Positions 1-7,132 of a stretch of DNA of 20,411 nt are shown one piece after another. The stretch is from UBA6382 sp963617965 (GTDB lineage Bacteria; Bacteroidota; Bacteroidia; Bacteroidales; Bacteroidaceae): contig CAVEQO010000037.1 in the NCBI GenBank assembly GCA_963617965.1, forward strand, positions 1-20,411. Reading direction: 5' to 3'. The position numbers were made by a program, and so were the translations under genes. The notes beneath the pieces are model-generated. The model was not told the DNA's origin. It ran no database searches and was given only the letters and a program-made list of their open reading frames with translations. The stretch's first letter is position 1. Each line of letters starts with the position of its first letter.

Positions 1-54
1 TGGTCTCAAACACCAATGTCGAAAGACGTGCCGGTTCGATCCCGGCTCTGGGTA
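1..54 (+). tRNA. tRNA-Leu(CAA), 3' part only (5' end lies outside the window)
   Basis: Read directly from the sequence: anticodon arm TGGT/ACCA (1-4 with 12-15) around a 7-nt loop with anticodon CAA at 7-9. A long variable arm follows (stem TGTC/GACG type around GAAA, about 17-28), as in class II tRNAs such as Leu. The T arm is GCCGG (30-34), loop TTCGATC (35-41) and CCGGC (42-46). Then come the 3' acceptor strand TCTGGGT (47-53) and discriminator A54. Leu is supported by the anticodon, the long variable arm and A73. CCA is not encoded, as is common in Bacteroidota. The acceptor 5' strand and D arm are upstream of the window. Confidence 0.88.
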
Positions 55-56
55 CG

Positions 57-96
57 AAAAAAAAGGCAGACAACTCGGTTGTCTGCCTTTTTTTTA
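57..96 (+). terminator. Rho-independent terminator after tRNA-Leu, probably bidirectional
   Basis: A 9-bp perfect stem, GGCAGACAA (65-73) with TTGTCTGCC (79-87) around CTCGG, is flanked by an A-run (57-64) and a T-run (88-95). The A and T runs can extend the stem, and they provide a U-tract on both strands. It can therefore end the tRNA transcript from the left and the convergent hexosaminidase mRNA from the right. Confidence 0.9.
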
Positions 97-142
97 GTTT
101 GTATGTCGCAGAGACCCTTTTGCAACGCCTCCGGTCGGTTTG

Positions 143-3100
143 CTACTTTACCGTCACCTTGTGAACGCCATTTGCCGTGCGCACAAGATACAAACCCCTC
201 GACAGACGGCTGTCCGGCGGAATCTGCCGGCCCTCAACCGAATAGAGGCGGAACGGTTCCTGTGCAGAGATGCGGCCGTTGACCACACTGACACGCCCGG
301 CGGAGATGGCGGAGTCCACGGAAGTGAGGGCGTCTTCCGTCTCCACGAACACGAATGAGAACTGGCAGCCGGTATCATCGGTGCGGTACTGGCCGGCGGT
401 CTGCGAGCCGTAGCCCCAGTTGTAGAGTTTGAATCCCTCGCGCTCCTTGGTCTGGTTTATTTCCGTAGTGCCGCTCACTATAATAAGGTAGTCGTCAACC
501 GCCGAGGGCATGAACTGCCACCCCGCCTCCGGAACGGACATCGTGGTGACAATAGCCGCGTTGTTCTGTGCCACAGGGGAGACATACAGCCCGTTGCCGC
601 GGTTGACGATATTGAAGGTGCCGTCGCCACGGTCATCAAACTTCCATTGGGCAAGGTAGTCGTCCGCACCAACGTTGCTCACGATCGGCTGGCCGACACC
701 CGATGCTGTGGGGTAGCGGCTGCTGAAGCGGCTGGTACTCATGCGGTACCAGTGGTCTTCTTCCGCCGTGCTCAGTTTCGGGGTTTTCTGTTCCGGCTCC
801 ACAGGCTCGCTGTCGCTCACCAGCGTGAAATAGTACTGGCAGCCCGCATCGGTGACGTTTGAGGCCCCGCCCCAGTTGAACACCTTGTAGCTGTAGGCAG
901 AGTTGGTCTGGTGTATCTGGCATGTCCCGTTGCTGATGATGAAACGGTTGTCGCCGCTCGCCTCCGAGAACACCCAGCCTGTCGACGGACGGACGGTCGT
1001 GGTGCCAAGCTGGCTGTTGTTGGCGGCTGCGGGCGAGATGTAGGAATTGTCCGCCCTGTTGATTATGTCGAATGTGCCGTCGCCCCGATCCATGAATTTC
1101 CACTGCGAGGCCTCCGACGGCGTGGTCTCGCCCATGATGCCCGCACCCGCGCCCTTGGATGTGACGTAGCGGTTCTCGCGTGCCGGAGTGCAGAACTCAT
1201 ACCAGTAAGTCTCGGTTTCGTTGCTCAGCTCGGGAAAGGCGAACGCCGATTCGGGTATCTCGTCGGTAATGCTCTTGTCGGGCGAATATATCAGCCCGTC
1301 CGCAGCATTGCGCCCGTCCTTGTCCGTTATGACAAAAGTGAACTGCCATTTGTCGCGCCCCGTGCCGCCGTTGCTGGCGTGGGGCAGTTTCATTAGCACC
1401 TTGTTCCAGCCCTTGTTGAGGTGCAGCGCCACTGGGTCACGGGCCGTTAAGTTCTCGTTGGTCAGCCCACGGGTGGCATTGTCCTGCGGAATGTTCTGGT
1501 CGGGCTGCTCCCACTCCGGTGCGGGAATCTCCTCGCCGTTGAGCCAGATGCGCGAACCGCGGCGATCCCACTTGCCGGCCGGCGGGGCATACTCGTTGCC
1601 CGAACGGCTGTAGGTATAGAACTCTATCTGCGCCGCCACATCCCGGTCTTCCGGCGAATGGACATAAGTCCAGGCGTATGCCGTCTGGTTGTTGGCCGGA
1701 CTGGCGAAATACGACGGCACCGTGGGATGCCAGATGTGGCGCAGGTAGATACCGGCTCCCGTGGCGAACGAGGTGCTGTAGGTCTTGCCTTCGTACACGA
1801 ACGACTCGGGCAGCAGGGTGTCAGTGCTCAGCTCGGGCGGAAAAGCCTTGGTGGCGTCACCGCCGTTGGGGAACGGCTCGGTGATGCGCCAGTGCACGTT
1901 GGTCTGGCGCACGTAGGGTATAGGCACGTCCTTCAGCGAGTGGGCCTTGTGGAACAGGAAACGGCGTTCAAAGTTCTGGAACTCGTCAAACTCGTCGCCC
2001 CGGTTGGGCAGTTTTGTGCCGCCCGCCTCTATGTATCGTTTGCCTCCGCCGCACCACGCCCTCTCCGCCGAGGCGAGTATGTTGGCGTACTGGTTGTTCT
2101 GGCGTATGATATCGTCTTCGGTGGCCACCTTGGTGTCGTTCCACGCCGCCGACACAGTACCGGCTATGTCGGCACTGCCCCTCTGGGCATAGTAGATGCT
2201 GCTCTTGTATATGCCCACCAGGTCGGCATAGACATCAAAGTGGTTGGTGTAGTTGTAGCGGCAGTCTATGTTGGGCAGCCCCTTGACGGCAGTGCCCGAC
2301 GTGGCCCACATCTGTGTCATGTCGGCGATGTCGCTCGTCACCGCCTTGTTGTTGAGCTTGTTCCACAGCACAACCTTACGGCCGAGGGAGTCTCTCACGA
2401 AGCCCGACATCTCCTCGAGGAAACCGTCCTGTATGGTCACCTCGTCACCGCCTATGTGTATGTAGGGAGCCTTGGTGAACGTGCCGGCCACCTCGCGCAA
2501 GATAACCTTGAGGGCGGCGCGTCCCTTGACGCTCTGCATGTCAAAGCCCATGGTACTGGTGAACACGTCGCTGTGCCCGGGCATATCCACCTCCGGAATG
2601 ACCGTCACGCCGCGCTCGGCTGCGTAGGCCTCCAGTTCGCTGCACTGCGCCTGGGTATAGTATTGCCCCTTGTAGCGTATCATGTTCTCCGCCTGCGTGA
2701 GTGCGGGATAGGCTGTCACCTCAAAGCGCCAGGCCAGTTTCTCCGTCAAGTGCCAGTGGAACACGTTGACCTTGAAACGCGAGAGCAGGTCTATTTCCCT
2801 CTTCAGTTCGCTGATGGACAGGAACGAGCGTCCCACGTCCTGCATCCAGCCGCGCAGCTTGAATGCAGGCCAGTCGGTAATCGACAGGGCTTCTATTCGC
2901 GGAGTTTCACCGTCGTAGCCCTCCGCCAGTTGGACAAGGGTCTGGGCTGCGCGTATCACGCCGGTAGGGGTCACGGCCCTGATGACTATCTCGTCAGGCG
3001 ACACGTCAAGACTGTAAGCCTCGTTCTCAAAGGCAAAGAGTTCGTAGTCGTAGGCCCCGTCAATTGCGGATACCGTCTCCACCCGTATCTTGGCGGAAGC

Positions 3101-3322
3101 GTCGGCCGACACGGTGCAGCCCGTTTCGTCAAGGAAATTCATGAGCACGCGGCAACCGGTCCCGTCGGTCAGTGCAACGGCACGCCCCAGCAGGAAAGCC
3201 CCTCCACCGCTGTCCAGCGTAACATTCTGCGGCTTGGGCAGAATGTCATTCACCTTGGCGGACACGTTCGGCGCAGACATCATGCACACCACACACAAAC
3301 AAGTCATCAAAAGGTTTTTCAT
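143..3322 (-). CDS. Secreted GH20 beta-N-acetylhexosaminidase with duplicated C-terminal modules and a T9SS-type tail
   Basis: Likely removes terminal beta-linked GlcNAc or GalNAc from glycans such as host mucin or N-glycans, outside the cytoplasm. The 1059-residue protein starts at 3322, where Met is followed by a signal peptide (residues 1-22, MKNLLMTCLC to NVSA). Longer in-frame starts up to 3403 would put 27 residues ahead of it and overlap the promoter. Domains: GH20b-like N-terminal domain about 25-150; catalytic barrel about 155-460 with HWHLTE (189-194), PEVDMPGHSD (243-252) and the catalytic pair D293-E294 in GGDEV, where the neighbouring Asp orients the substrate N-acetyl group. Residues about 465-690 look like a beta-rich module of unknown family. 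Two similar ricin/trefoil-like repeats follow (704-835 and 857-993), then a tail at about 1009-1059 (RLYSVEGRQI, RGLYLVR) resembling a type IX secretion sorting domain. The substrate-assisted mechanism is family knowledge; the substrate is inferred. Confidence 0.93.
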   Translation of the reverse strand: MKNLLMTCLCVVCMMSAPNVSAKVNDILPKPQNVTLDSGGGAFLLGRAVALTDGTGCRVLMNFLDETGCTVSADASAKIRVETVSAIDGAYDYELFAFENEAYSLDVSPDEIVIRAVTPTGVIRAAQTLVQLAEGYDGETPRIEALSITDWPAFKLRGWMQDVGRSFLSISELKREIDLLSRFKVNVFHWHLTEKLAWRFEVTAYPALTQAENMIRYKGQYYTQAQCSELEAYAAERGVTVIPEVDMPGHSDVFTSTMGFDMQSVKGRAALKVILREVAGTFTKAPYIHIGGDEVTIQDGFLEEMSGFVRDSLGRKVVLWNKLNNKAVTSDIADMTQMWATSGTAVKGLPNIDCRYNYTNHFDVYADLVGIYKSSIYYAQRGSADIAGTVSAAWNDTKVATEDDIIRQNNQYANILASAERAWCGGGKRYIEAGGTKLPNRGDEFDEFQNFERRFLFHKAHSLKDVPIPYVRQTNVHWRITEPFPNGGDATKAFPPELSTDTLLPESFVYEGKTYSTSFATGAGIYLRHIWHPTVPSYFASPANNQTAYAWTYVHSPEDRDVAAQIEFYTYSRSGNEYAPPAGKWDRRGSRIWLNGEEIPAPEWEQPDQNIPQDNATRGLTNENLTARDPVALHLNKGWNKVLMKLPHASNGGTGRDKWQFTFVITDKDGRNAADGLIYSPDKSITDEIPESAFAFPELSNETETYWYEFCTPARENRYVTSKGAGAGIMGETTPSEASQWKFMDRGDGTFDIINRADNSYISPAAANNSQLGTTTVRPSTGWVFSEASGDNRFIISNGTCQIHQTNSAYSYKVFNWGGASNVTDAGCQYYFTLVSDSEPVEPEQKTPKLSTAEEDHWYRMSTSRFSSRYPTASGVGQPIVSNVGADDYLAQWKFDDRGDGTFNIVNRGNGLYVSPVAQNNAAIVTTMSVPEAGWQFMPSAVDDYLIIVSGTTEINQTKEREGFKLYNWGYGSQTAGQYRTDDTGCQFSFVFVETEDALTSVDSAISAGRVSVVNGRISAQEPFRLYSVEGRQIPPDSRLSRGLYLVRTANGVHKVTVK
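344..1213 (-). repeat. Tandem internal protein duplication in the GH20 enzyme (two about 130-residue modules)
   Basis: Residues 704-835 (encoded at 818-1213) and 857-993 (344-754) align by eye. Shared marks in order are QWKF-D/M-DRGDGTF-x-I-x-NR, S/V-SP, GW-x-F, an I-x-SGT/NGT turn, I-x-QT, K-L/V-(Y/F)NWG, and DxGCQ(F/Y)xF. The pattern resembles ricin-B/trefoil-like carbohydrate-binding modules, but I cannot assign a family. A Pro/Glu-rich linker (about 836-856) separates them. Confidence 0.75.
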
Positions 3323-3356
3323 GGTACAAGACATCATTATAAGAAATTTTACTGCA

Positions 3357-3364
3357 CAAAGATA
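3357..3364 (-). promoter_or_regulatory. Bacteroidota -7 box for the GH20 gene
   Basis: On the minus strand this reads TATCTTTG, an exact match to the Bacteroidota -7 consensus TAnnTTTG. It lies 34 nt upstream of the chosen start codon at 3322. A TTG at the upper end of the usual spacing upstream is a possible weak -33 element. The box lies inside the longer alternative reading frame, which supports the start at 3322. Confidence 0.6.
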
Positions 3365-3450
3365 CTCAGTTTTTGCCAAACCCGCACAACACTTTCCGCA
3401 CATTTTCCCCTCATGACGCGGACGGGTGTATTTTTCCGCAGGGAAACATG

Positions 3451-3458
3451 TAACTTTG
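3451..3458 (+). promoter_or_regulatory. Bacteroidota -7 box for the YitT/YczE-like gene
   Basis: TAACTTTG matches TAnnTTTG exactly and lies 29 nt before the ATG at 3488. No good -33 TTTG is visible; there is only a T-rich stretch at 3429-3435. It is divergent from the GH20 promoter, with about 86 bp between the two boxes. Confidence 0.55.
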
Positions 3459-3487
3459 CAGCCACAGTATCATTCACAACGGATTTT

Positions 3488-4222
3488 ATGACGGCAAAAG
3501 ACAAAATCATATCGTTTCTGTGGCAGCACCTGCTGCTGCTCGTTTCACTGTTCATCATGACCCTCGGTGTGGCGGTATGCGTGCGCAGCACGCTGGGGTC
3601 AAGCGTCATCTCCACCATCCCCTACGTGTTCGAGATGGCGGGGGAAAACGGCTCCGTCATTCCCCCGCTGACCATAGGGCAGTACACCTACATCATGAAC
3701 GCCGTTCTCGTACTGGGGCAGATCATGGTGCTGCGCCGGAGATTCGAGCCGGTGCAGCTCTTCCAGCTCCTTGTCGGCTTTGTGTTCGGATCGCTGATCG
3801 ATGTCAACATGGCACTGACCTCATGGCTGGTTCCCGACAGTCTGCCAGCCAAGGTGGCGGCCCAGATTGCGGGCTGCACCGTTCTGGGAGCGGGCATAGC
3901 CGCCGAGGTGCGCTGCGGTTCGGTCACGATGCCCGGAGAGGGCTTCCCCGTAGCCGTAAGCACGGTGACAGGCGTTGAGTTTCCGAAAGTAAAGATTGCC
4001 GTCGACATTTCGCTCGTGGTTGTCGCCGTAGTGTTCTGCTACGTCTTCTTCGGCGCATGGCAATGGCAGGTCGTTGGCATAGGCACCCTGTTCGCGATGG
4101 TCTACGTTGGCGTGGTGGTGCGGTTTGTCGGCAGACGCATCGGCTGGTTCGACAGAGTCCTTGCCTACAAGCCCGGCTTTCGCCGTTACGTATACGGACT
4201 GGCACGCCATCTCTTCAAGTAA
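3488..4222 (+). CDS. YitT/YczE-family integral membrane protein
   Basis: The 244-residue protein has about six hydrophobic segments (near residues 14-32, 63-82, 91-112, 123-142, 170-190 and 194-213) and a basic C-terminus, so it should sit in the inner membrane. Gly-rich features such as MPGEGFPVAVS (148-158), followed by KVKIAVDIS (167-175), are typical of the YczE/YitT (DUF6198-like) families, whose transported substrate is generally unknown. The ATG at 3488 is chosen because it follows the -7 box at 3451 by 29 nt and begins a normal cytoplasmic N-terminus. The frame is open much further upstream, but that part is antisense to the GH20 gene. It is a single-gene unit with no obvious functional link to its neighbours. 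Family assignment is by eye. Confidence 0.8.
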   Translation: MTAKDKIISFLWQHLLLLVSLFIMTLGVAVCVRSTLGSSVISTIPYVFEMAGENGSVIPPLTIGQYTYIMNAVLVLGQIMVLRRRFEPVQLFQLLVGFVFGSLIDVNMALTSWLVPDSLPAKVAAQIAGCTVLGAGIAAEVRCGSVTMPGEGFPVAVSTVTGVEFPKVKIAVDISLVVVAVVFCYVFFGAWQWQVVGIGTLFAMVYVGVVVRFVGRRIGWFDRVLAYKPGFRRYVYGLARHLFK

Positions 4223-4309
4223 TACCCGCCGCTTTTCTTCTGTGCGGGACAGATTCGCACATGACAACGCTGCAAAGCGTCCTTGGCGCGAAAAATGTTG
4301 ATGTCGCGA

Positions 4310-4439
4310 AATTTTTGTTTGATCTCCCGGATGCGTTCCGCCCGAAACGCGGATCCGTTCCGGCGGAAACGCAAAAGCCCACCGCCCGAAACGGATATGC
4401 GTTTCGGGCGATGGGCCGTCGTTAGATCAAACAAAAATT
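4310..4439. repeat. 130-bp nested palindromic element between convergent genes (candidate dispersed repeat or bidirectional terminator)
   Basis: Outer arms AATTTTTGTTTGATCT (4310-4325) and AGATCAAACAAAAATT (4424-4439) are a perfect 16-bp inverted repeat. Inside are a perfect 11-bp hairpin, CGCCCGAAACG (4383-4393) with CGTTTCGGGCG (4400-4410), and a second, one-bulge hairpin, GCGTTCCGCC (4333-4342) with GGCGGAAACGC (about 4362-4372). The motif CCGCCCGAAACG occurs twice in direct orientation (4338-4349 and 4382-4393), and variants occur inverted. The whole could fold into a stem carrying two inner hairpins. No convincing protein is encoded and no clear target-site duplication is seen. It fills most of the gap between the stop codons of two converging genes. 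It could be a non-autonomous mobile repeat, a REP-like element or a terminator; the sequence alone does not decide. Confidence 0.75.
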
Positions 4440-4490
4440 CCGCCGGCTCAAGCGTTTTTTCTTTCTGCACGGGCTTTTTTCCCCTGTAGT

Positions 4491-6125
4491 CTACAACGCG
4501 TGTTTCAGGCGTGCCGCCACGGCCTCCGCGCACCGTTCGCCGTCGATGGCGGCCGACACTATGCCGCCGGCATAGCCCGCGCCCTCGCCGCAAGGATAAA
4601 GACCGTCGATGCGGATGTGCCTGAAAGTCGCGCGGTCGCGCACGATGCGCACCGGCGCCGAGGTACGCGTCTCCACCGCTATCATCGTGGCTTCGTCGGT
4701 CAGGAAACCGTGGTAACGCTTGCCGAACAGGCGGAAGCCTTCGCGCAGGCGGTCGGTCAGAAATGCCGGCAGCCAGAAGTGCAGCGGCGACGCCACCAGC
4801 CCCGCCGCATAGGAAGAGGGGGCAAGCGACGAACTCAGACGCCTGTTGACGAAATCGGCCATGCGCTGTGCCGGAGCTGTCTGCGTGCGGCTGGCCTGCA
4901 GCCAGCAGAGTCGTTCAAGGGCTTCCTGCATATACATCATGCGCAGGGGATTGCCGCTGTCATCCCAGCCGGAGCGTGACTGCGCAAACCCGCCGTCGCC
5001 CATGGCGGTGACCATCAACTGCCGCAGCGAGGAGTCGGCAAGATCCTCCGTGCGAAGTTCCACCACCATGCCCGAATTGCTCCACATGGAGTTGCGGCCG
5101 GAGGGGCTCATGCCGTTGACCACCAGCTGTTCCGGAGCCGAAGCGGCAGGGATTACGAAGCCGCCCGGACACATACAGAAGCTGTATACGCCCCTGCCGC
5201 CGGACTGCGCCGTCATGCGGTATTCCGCCGCCGGCAGATATTCGCCCCTGCCCTCGCGGCTGTGGTACATTATCCTGTCGACAAGGAGACTGGGATGCTC
5301 CAGCCTCACCCCCACCGCTATGCCCTTGGCCTCCATGTCCACGCCCGCGCAGTGCAGCATGCGGTAGACGTCGCGGGCGGAATGGCCTGTGGCCAAGATC
5401 ACGGGACCCGCATATTCAGTGCCGTCGGCAGTACGCACCCCGGCCACCTCGCCGCCCGTCATCACAAGGCTGTCCACCCTGGCGCCGAAATGCACCTCGC
5501 CGCCGCAGCTGCGGATACGCTCCCTGATGTTTTCTATCACCCGCGGGAGCCTGTCGGTACCTATATGGGGATGGGCTGCCGACAGGATAGCCGTGTCGGC
5601 GCCATGCTGGCAGAAGATGCGCAGAATCCGACCCGTGTCGCCGCGCTTGGTGGAGCGCGTGTAGAGCTTGCCGTCGCTGAAAGCACCGGCTCCGCCCTCG
5701 CCGAAAGCGTAGTTGCTGTCGGGGTCCACGACATTGCAGCGCGAAATCATGGCTATGTCCTTCTTGCGTTCGTGGACATCCTTGCCCCGCTCGAGAACCA
5801 CGGGTCTCAGACCGAGTTCTATCAGGCGCAGGGCAGCGAAGAGTCCTGCCGGACCCGCCCCGACCACTGTCACGCCGGGAGCTTTGCCCACGTCAGGGTA
5901 GTCTATCGGTTCGAAGAGTCCGGCCGGAGCCGGTTCGTCCACGTACACGCGCAGGGAGAGGTTGAAAAACACCGCCCTTTGGCGCGCGTCGATACTGCTG
6001 CGCACTGTCCGCACAGCCGTGATATGCGAGACCGGTATGCCCAGCTCGTCTGAAACATTCCGTTTCAGCAGCTCACCGGTGACCGCAGTCCGGGGATTTA
6101 CCCTGACATTTATTTCCTTTATCAT
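4491..6125 (-). CDS. FAD-dependent dehydrogenase / NAD(P)-FAD oxidoreductase (COG2509-like)
   Basis: A 544-residue cytosolic flavoprotein. An N-terminal domain of about 80 residues (MIKEINVRVNP...) precedes a Rossmann dinucleotide fold with VVGAGPAGLFAALRL (about 87-101), the GxGxxG FAD-binding loop, followed by an acidic residue in VVLERG. YAFGEGGAGAFSDGKL and the late FAD contact YPCGEGAGYAGGIVSAAIDG near the C-terminus are typical of this uncharacterised dehydrogenase family. The physiological substrate is not known for the family and cannot be read here. The ATG at 6125 is the first good start before the VRVN strand. Transcription may begin at the -7 box near 6316-6323. The gene is convergent with the YitT-like gene and ends in KHAL next to the palindromic element. 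Confidence 0.88.
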   Translation of the reverse strand: MIKEINVRVNPRTAVTGELLKRNVSDELGIPVSHITAVRTVRSSIDARQRAVFFNLSLRVYVDEPAPAGLFEPIDYPDVGKAPGVTVVGAGPAGLFAALRLIELGLRPVVLERGKDVHERKKDIAMISRCNVVDPDSNYAFGEGGAGAFSDGKLYTRSTKRGDTGRILRIFCQHGADTAILSAAHPHIGTDRLPRVIENIRERIRSCGGEVHFGARVDSLVMTGGEVAGVRTADGTEYAGPVILATGHSARDVYRMLHCAGVDMEAKGIAVGVRLEHPSLLVDRIMYHSREGRGEYLPAAEYRMTAQSGGRGVYSFCMCPGGFVIPAASAPEQLVVNGMSPSGRNSMWSNSGMVVELRTEDLADSSLRQLMVTAMGDGGFAQSRSGWDDSGNPLRMMYMQEALERLCWLQASRTQTAPAQRMADFVNRRLSSSLAPSSYAAGLVASPLHFWLPAFLTDRLREGFRLFGKRYHGFLTDEATMIAVETRTSAPVRIVRDRATFRHIRIDGLYPCGEGAGYAGGIVSAAIDGERCAEAVAARLKHAL

Positions 6126-6164
6126 TGTGTAATTTCCGATGCACTATGTTCACATTCTTGGCAG

Positions 6165-6401
6165 TCAAACGCATTGCACTTCAATCGGCACGAATGGATT
6201 TCCGTTGTTTGGCCAAATATCTTCAGAAAGTTCAAGTCGTTGACATTCAGCCATTGCGTATAGCTCCTCGTGCCACGCTTGTTCTTTGTACTGTTTTGTA
6301 GCAGCTCTGACGGGACAAAGGTAGTCATTGTCAGCGAGAAACGAGCAGGAAATGACAGATTGTTGACCATATTGCCTCTTAAGGGCGGTTCTATAAATCA
6401 C
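6165..6401 (-). pseudogene. Possible gene remnant, 78 codons, unidentified
   Basis: This minus-strand frame begins with GTG at 6401 inside a hairpin and ends at 6165, 40 nt before the FAD dehydrogenase start. The peptide has an ordinary mixed composition in its second half (for example EQAWHEELYAMAECQRLELS) with a Trp/Pro/Asn-rich end, which reads more like a fragment of a real protein than random sequence. I do not recognise it. The exact -7-like TACCTTTG inside it argues that at least part is now regulatory DNA. It could be a decayed 3' end of a transferred gene or a chance frame. Confidence 0.25.
6316..6323 (-). promoter_or_regulatory. Candidate -7 box for the FAD dehydrogenase
   Basis: The minus strand reads TACCTTTG, an exact TAnnTTTG match. 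Its GTTTC neighbourhood about 19 nt upstream is a weak -33 candidate. The implied 5' leader of about 180 nt is long, so this is tentative. It is the best match I found between the fic gene and the FAD gene on that strand. Confidence 0.35.
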
Positions 6402-6476
6402 CGCCCTTGAAATGGAGTCATCTTATTTGAACGCAGATGTAAAACGCAATGATTTAGGCCATTATTTCCACAATCT

Positions 6477-6500
6477 TTCGTGATTGTCTTCGTGATTGTC
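6477..6500 (+). repeat. Perfect 12-bp tandem direct repeat upstream of fic
   Basis: TTCGTGATTGTC occurs twice back to back (6477-6488 and 6489-6500) and ends 12 nt before the fic -7 box. The second copy overlaps the expected -33 position. It could be a regulator-binding pair or simple slippage duplication. Confidence 0.7.
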
Positions 6501-6512
6501 ATGGATAATTGG

Positions 6513-6530
6513 TATTTTTGTGGTCACAAA
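6513..6530 (+). promoter_or_regulatory. fic promoter -7 box overlapped by a palindrome
   Basis: TATTTTTG (6513-6520) matches the TAnnTTTG -7 consensus. The perfect inverted repeat TTTGTG-GT-CACAAA (6517-6530) overlaps its 3' half and the expected transcription start, the position a repressor would use. The start codon at 6567 is 46 nt downstream of the box. Confidence 0.45.
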
Positions 6531-6566
6531 GCTAATTTTCAGAACCCACCATAGTTCAATTTGATT

Positions 6567-7115
6567 ATGACAACAAAGGAAATTGACGAAAGGTCGTTGG
6601 GCAACGCACACCGTCTCTATGAATCGGGCGATATAGACAAAATACCTGTCGGAACAACGGCAGGTCTTCAGCAGATACACCATTATCTGTTTGACGGATT
6701 GTATCCATTTGCCGGCGTTATCCGTGACAAGAATGTTGCAAAAGGTGGATTTCGCTTTGCCAATTCGCTCTATCTCGAAGCCGCTCTCGCCGCTGTGGAA
6801 AAGATGCCCGAAGACACTTTTGAGCATATCATAGAGAAGTATGTCGAGATGAACGTGTGTCATCCCTTTATGGAAGGCAATGGCCGTTCCACCCGCATCT
6901 GGCTCGACATGATGCTCAAACGCTCTCTCGGCAAAGTCGTCAATTGGCAGTATGTTGACAAAGACCAATACCTCTCGGCCATGGAACGCTCACCCATCAA
7001 CGGTCTCGAATTGCGCTGTCTGCTGTCGCAGAACCTCACTTCCGACACGGAGAACCGCGAGGTGATATTCAAGGGGATTGAGCAGAGCTATTACTATGAG
7101 GGGTATGAAAAGTAA
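6567..7115 (+). CDS. fic: Fic-domain protein (class III, probable AMP-transferase)
   Basis: The 182-residue protein carries the full Fic active-site loop HPFMEGNGRSTR at about residues 99-110 (HxFx[D/E]GNGRxxR). The His is the catalytic base, Glu binds Mg and the Arg residues bind phosphates. Such enzymes usually transfer AMP from ATP to a hydroxyl of a target protein. Near the C-terminus SYYYEG (174-179) fits the inhibitory helix motif [S/T]xxxE[G/N], which places it in class III, where one chain both inhibits and catalyses. FDGLYPFAGVIRDKNVAKGGFRF is the usual flap region. The ATG at 6567 is used; a TTG two codons upstream is less likely. The N-terminus seems a little short for the family. 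The target is unknown. The gene sits alone in an AT-richer patch, consistent with horizontal gain. Confidence 0.88.
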   Translation: MTTKEIDERSLGNAHRLYESGDIDKIPVGTTAGLQQIHHYLFDGLYPFAGVIRDKNVAKGGFRFANSLYLEAALAAVEKMPEDTFEHIIEKYVEMNVCHPFMEGNGRSTRIWLDMMLKRSLGKVVNWQYVDKDQYLSAMERSPINGLELRCLLSQNLTSDTENREVIFKGIEQSYYYEGYEK

Positions 7116-7132
7116 GTTTGTATAAAAACAAA

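Larger units (their letters stand above)
6126..6566. other. 441-bp AT-richer spacer between the FAD dehydrogenase and Fic genes
   Basis: No convincing full gene lies here. It contains a 78-codon minus-strand reading frame (6165-6401), a possible -7 box for the FAD gene (6316-6323), a 9-bp hairpin (AAGGGCGGT at 6381-6389 with ACCGCCCTT at 6400-6408, loop of 10), a perfect 12-bp tandem repeat (6477-6500) and the fic promoter. Its base composition is visibly less GC-rich than the genes on either side. With 7116-7415 it looks like an accessory insertion around the fic gene. Confidence 0.5.

Noticed and set aside
1658..3487. Very long plus-strand open frame running into the YitT-like gene
   Set aside because: It is antisense to the well-supported GH20 gene, has no recognisable domains, and exists because GC-rich antisense frames lack stops. 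Only the part from 3488 is coding.
4258..4425. Plus-strand small ORF over the palindromic element (about 4261-4425) as a protein gene
   Set aside because: Its sequence is dictated by the inverted repeats: opposite strands give similar Arg/Pro-rich peptides. It has no promoter or family.
6381..6408. 9-bp hairpin AAGGGCGGT / ACCGCCCTT as a terminator
   Set aside because: No T-run on either side and a 10-nt loop. It is not between converging genes, so it is listed only as a structure in the spacer.
6462..6968. 168-codon minus-strand frame across the fic gene
   Set aside because: Antisense to the conserved Fic active site, and it has no plausible promoter.
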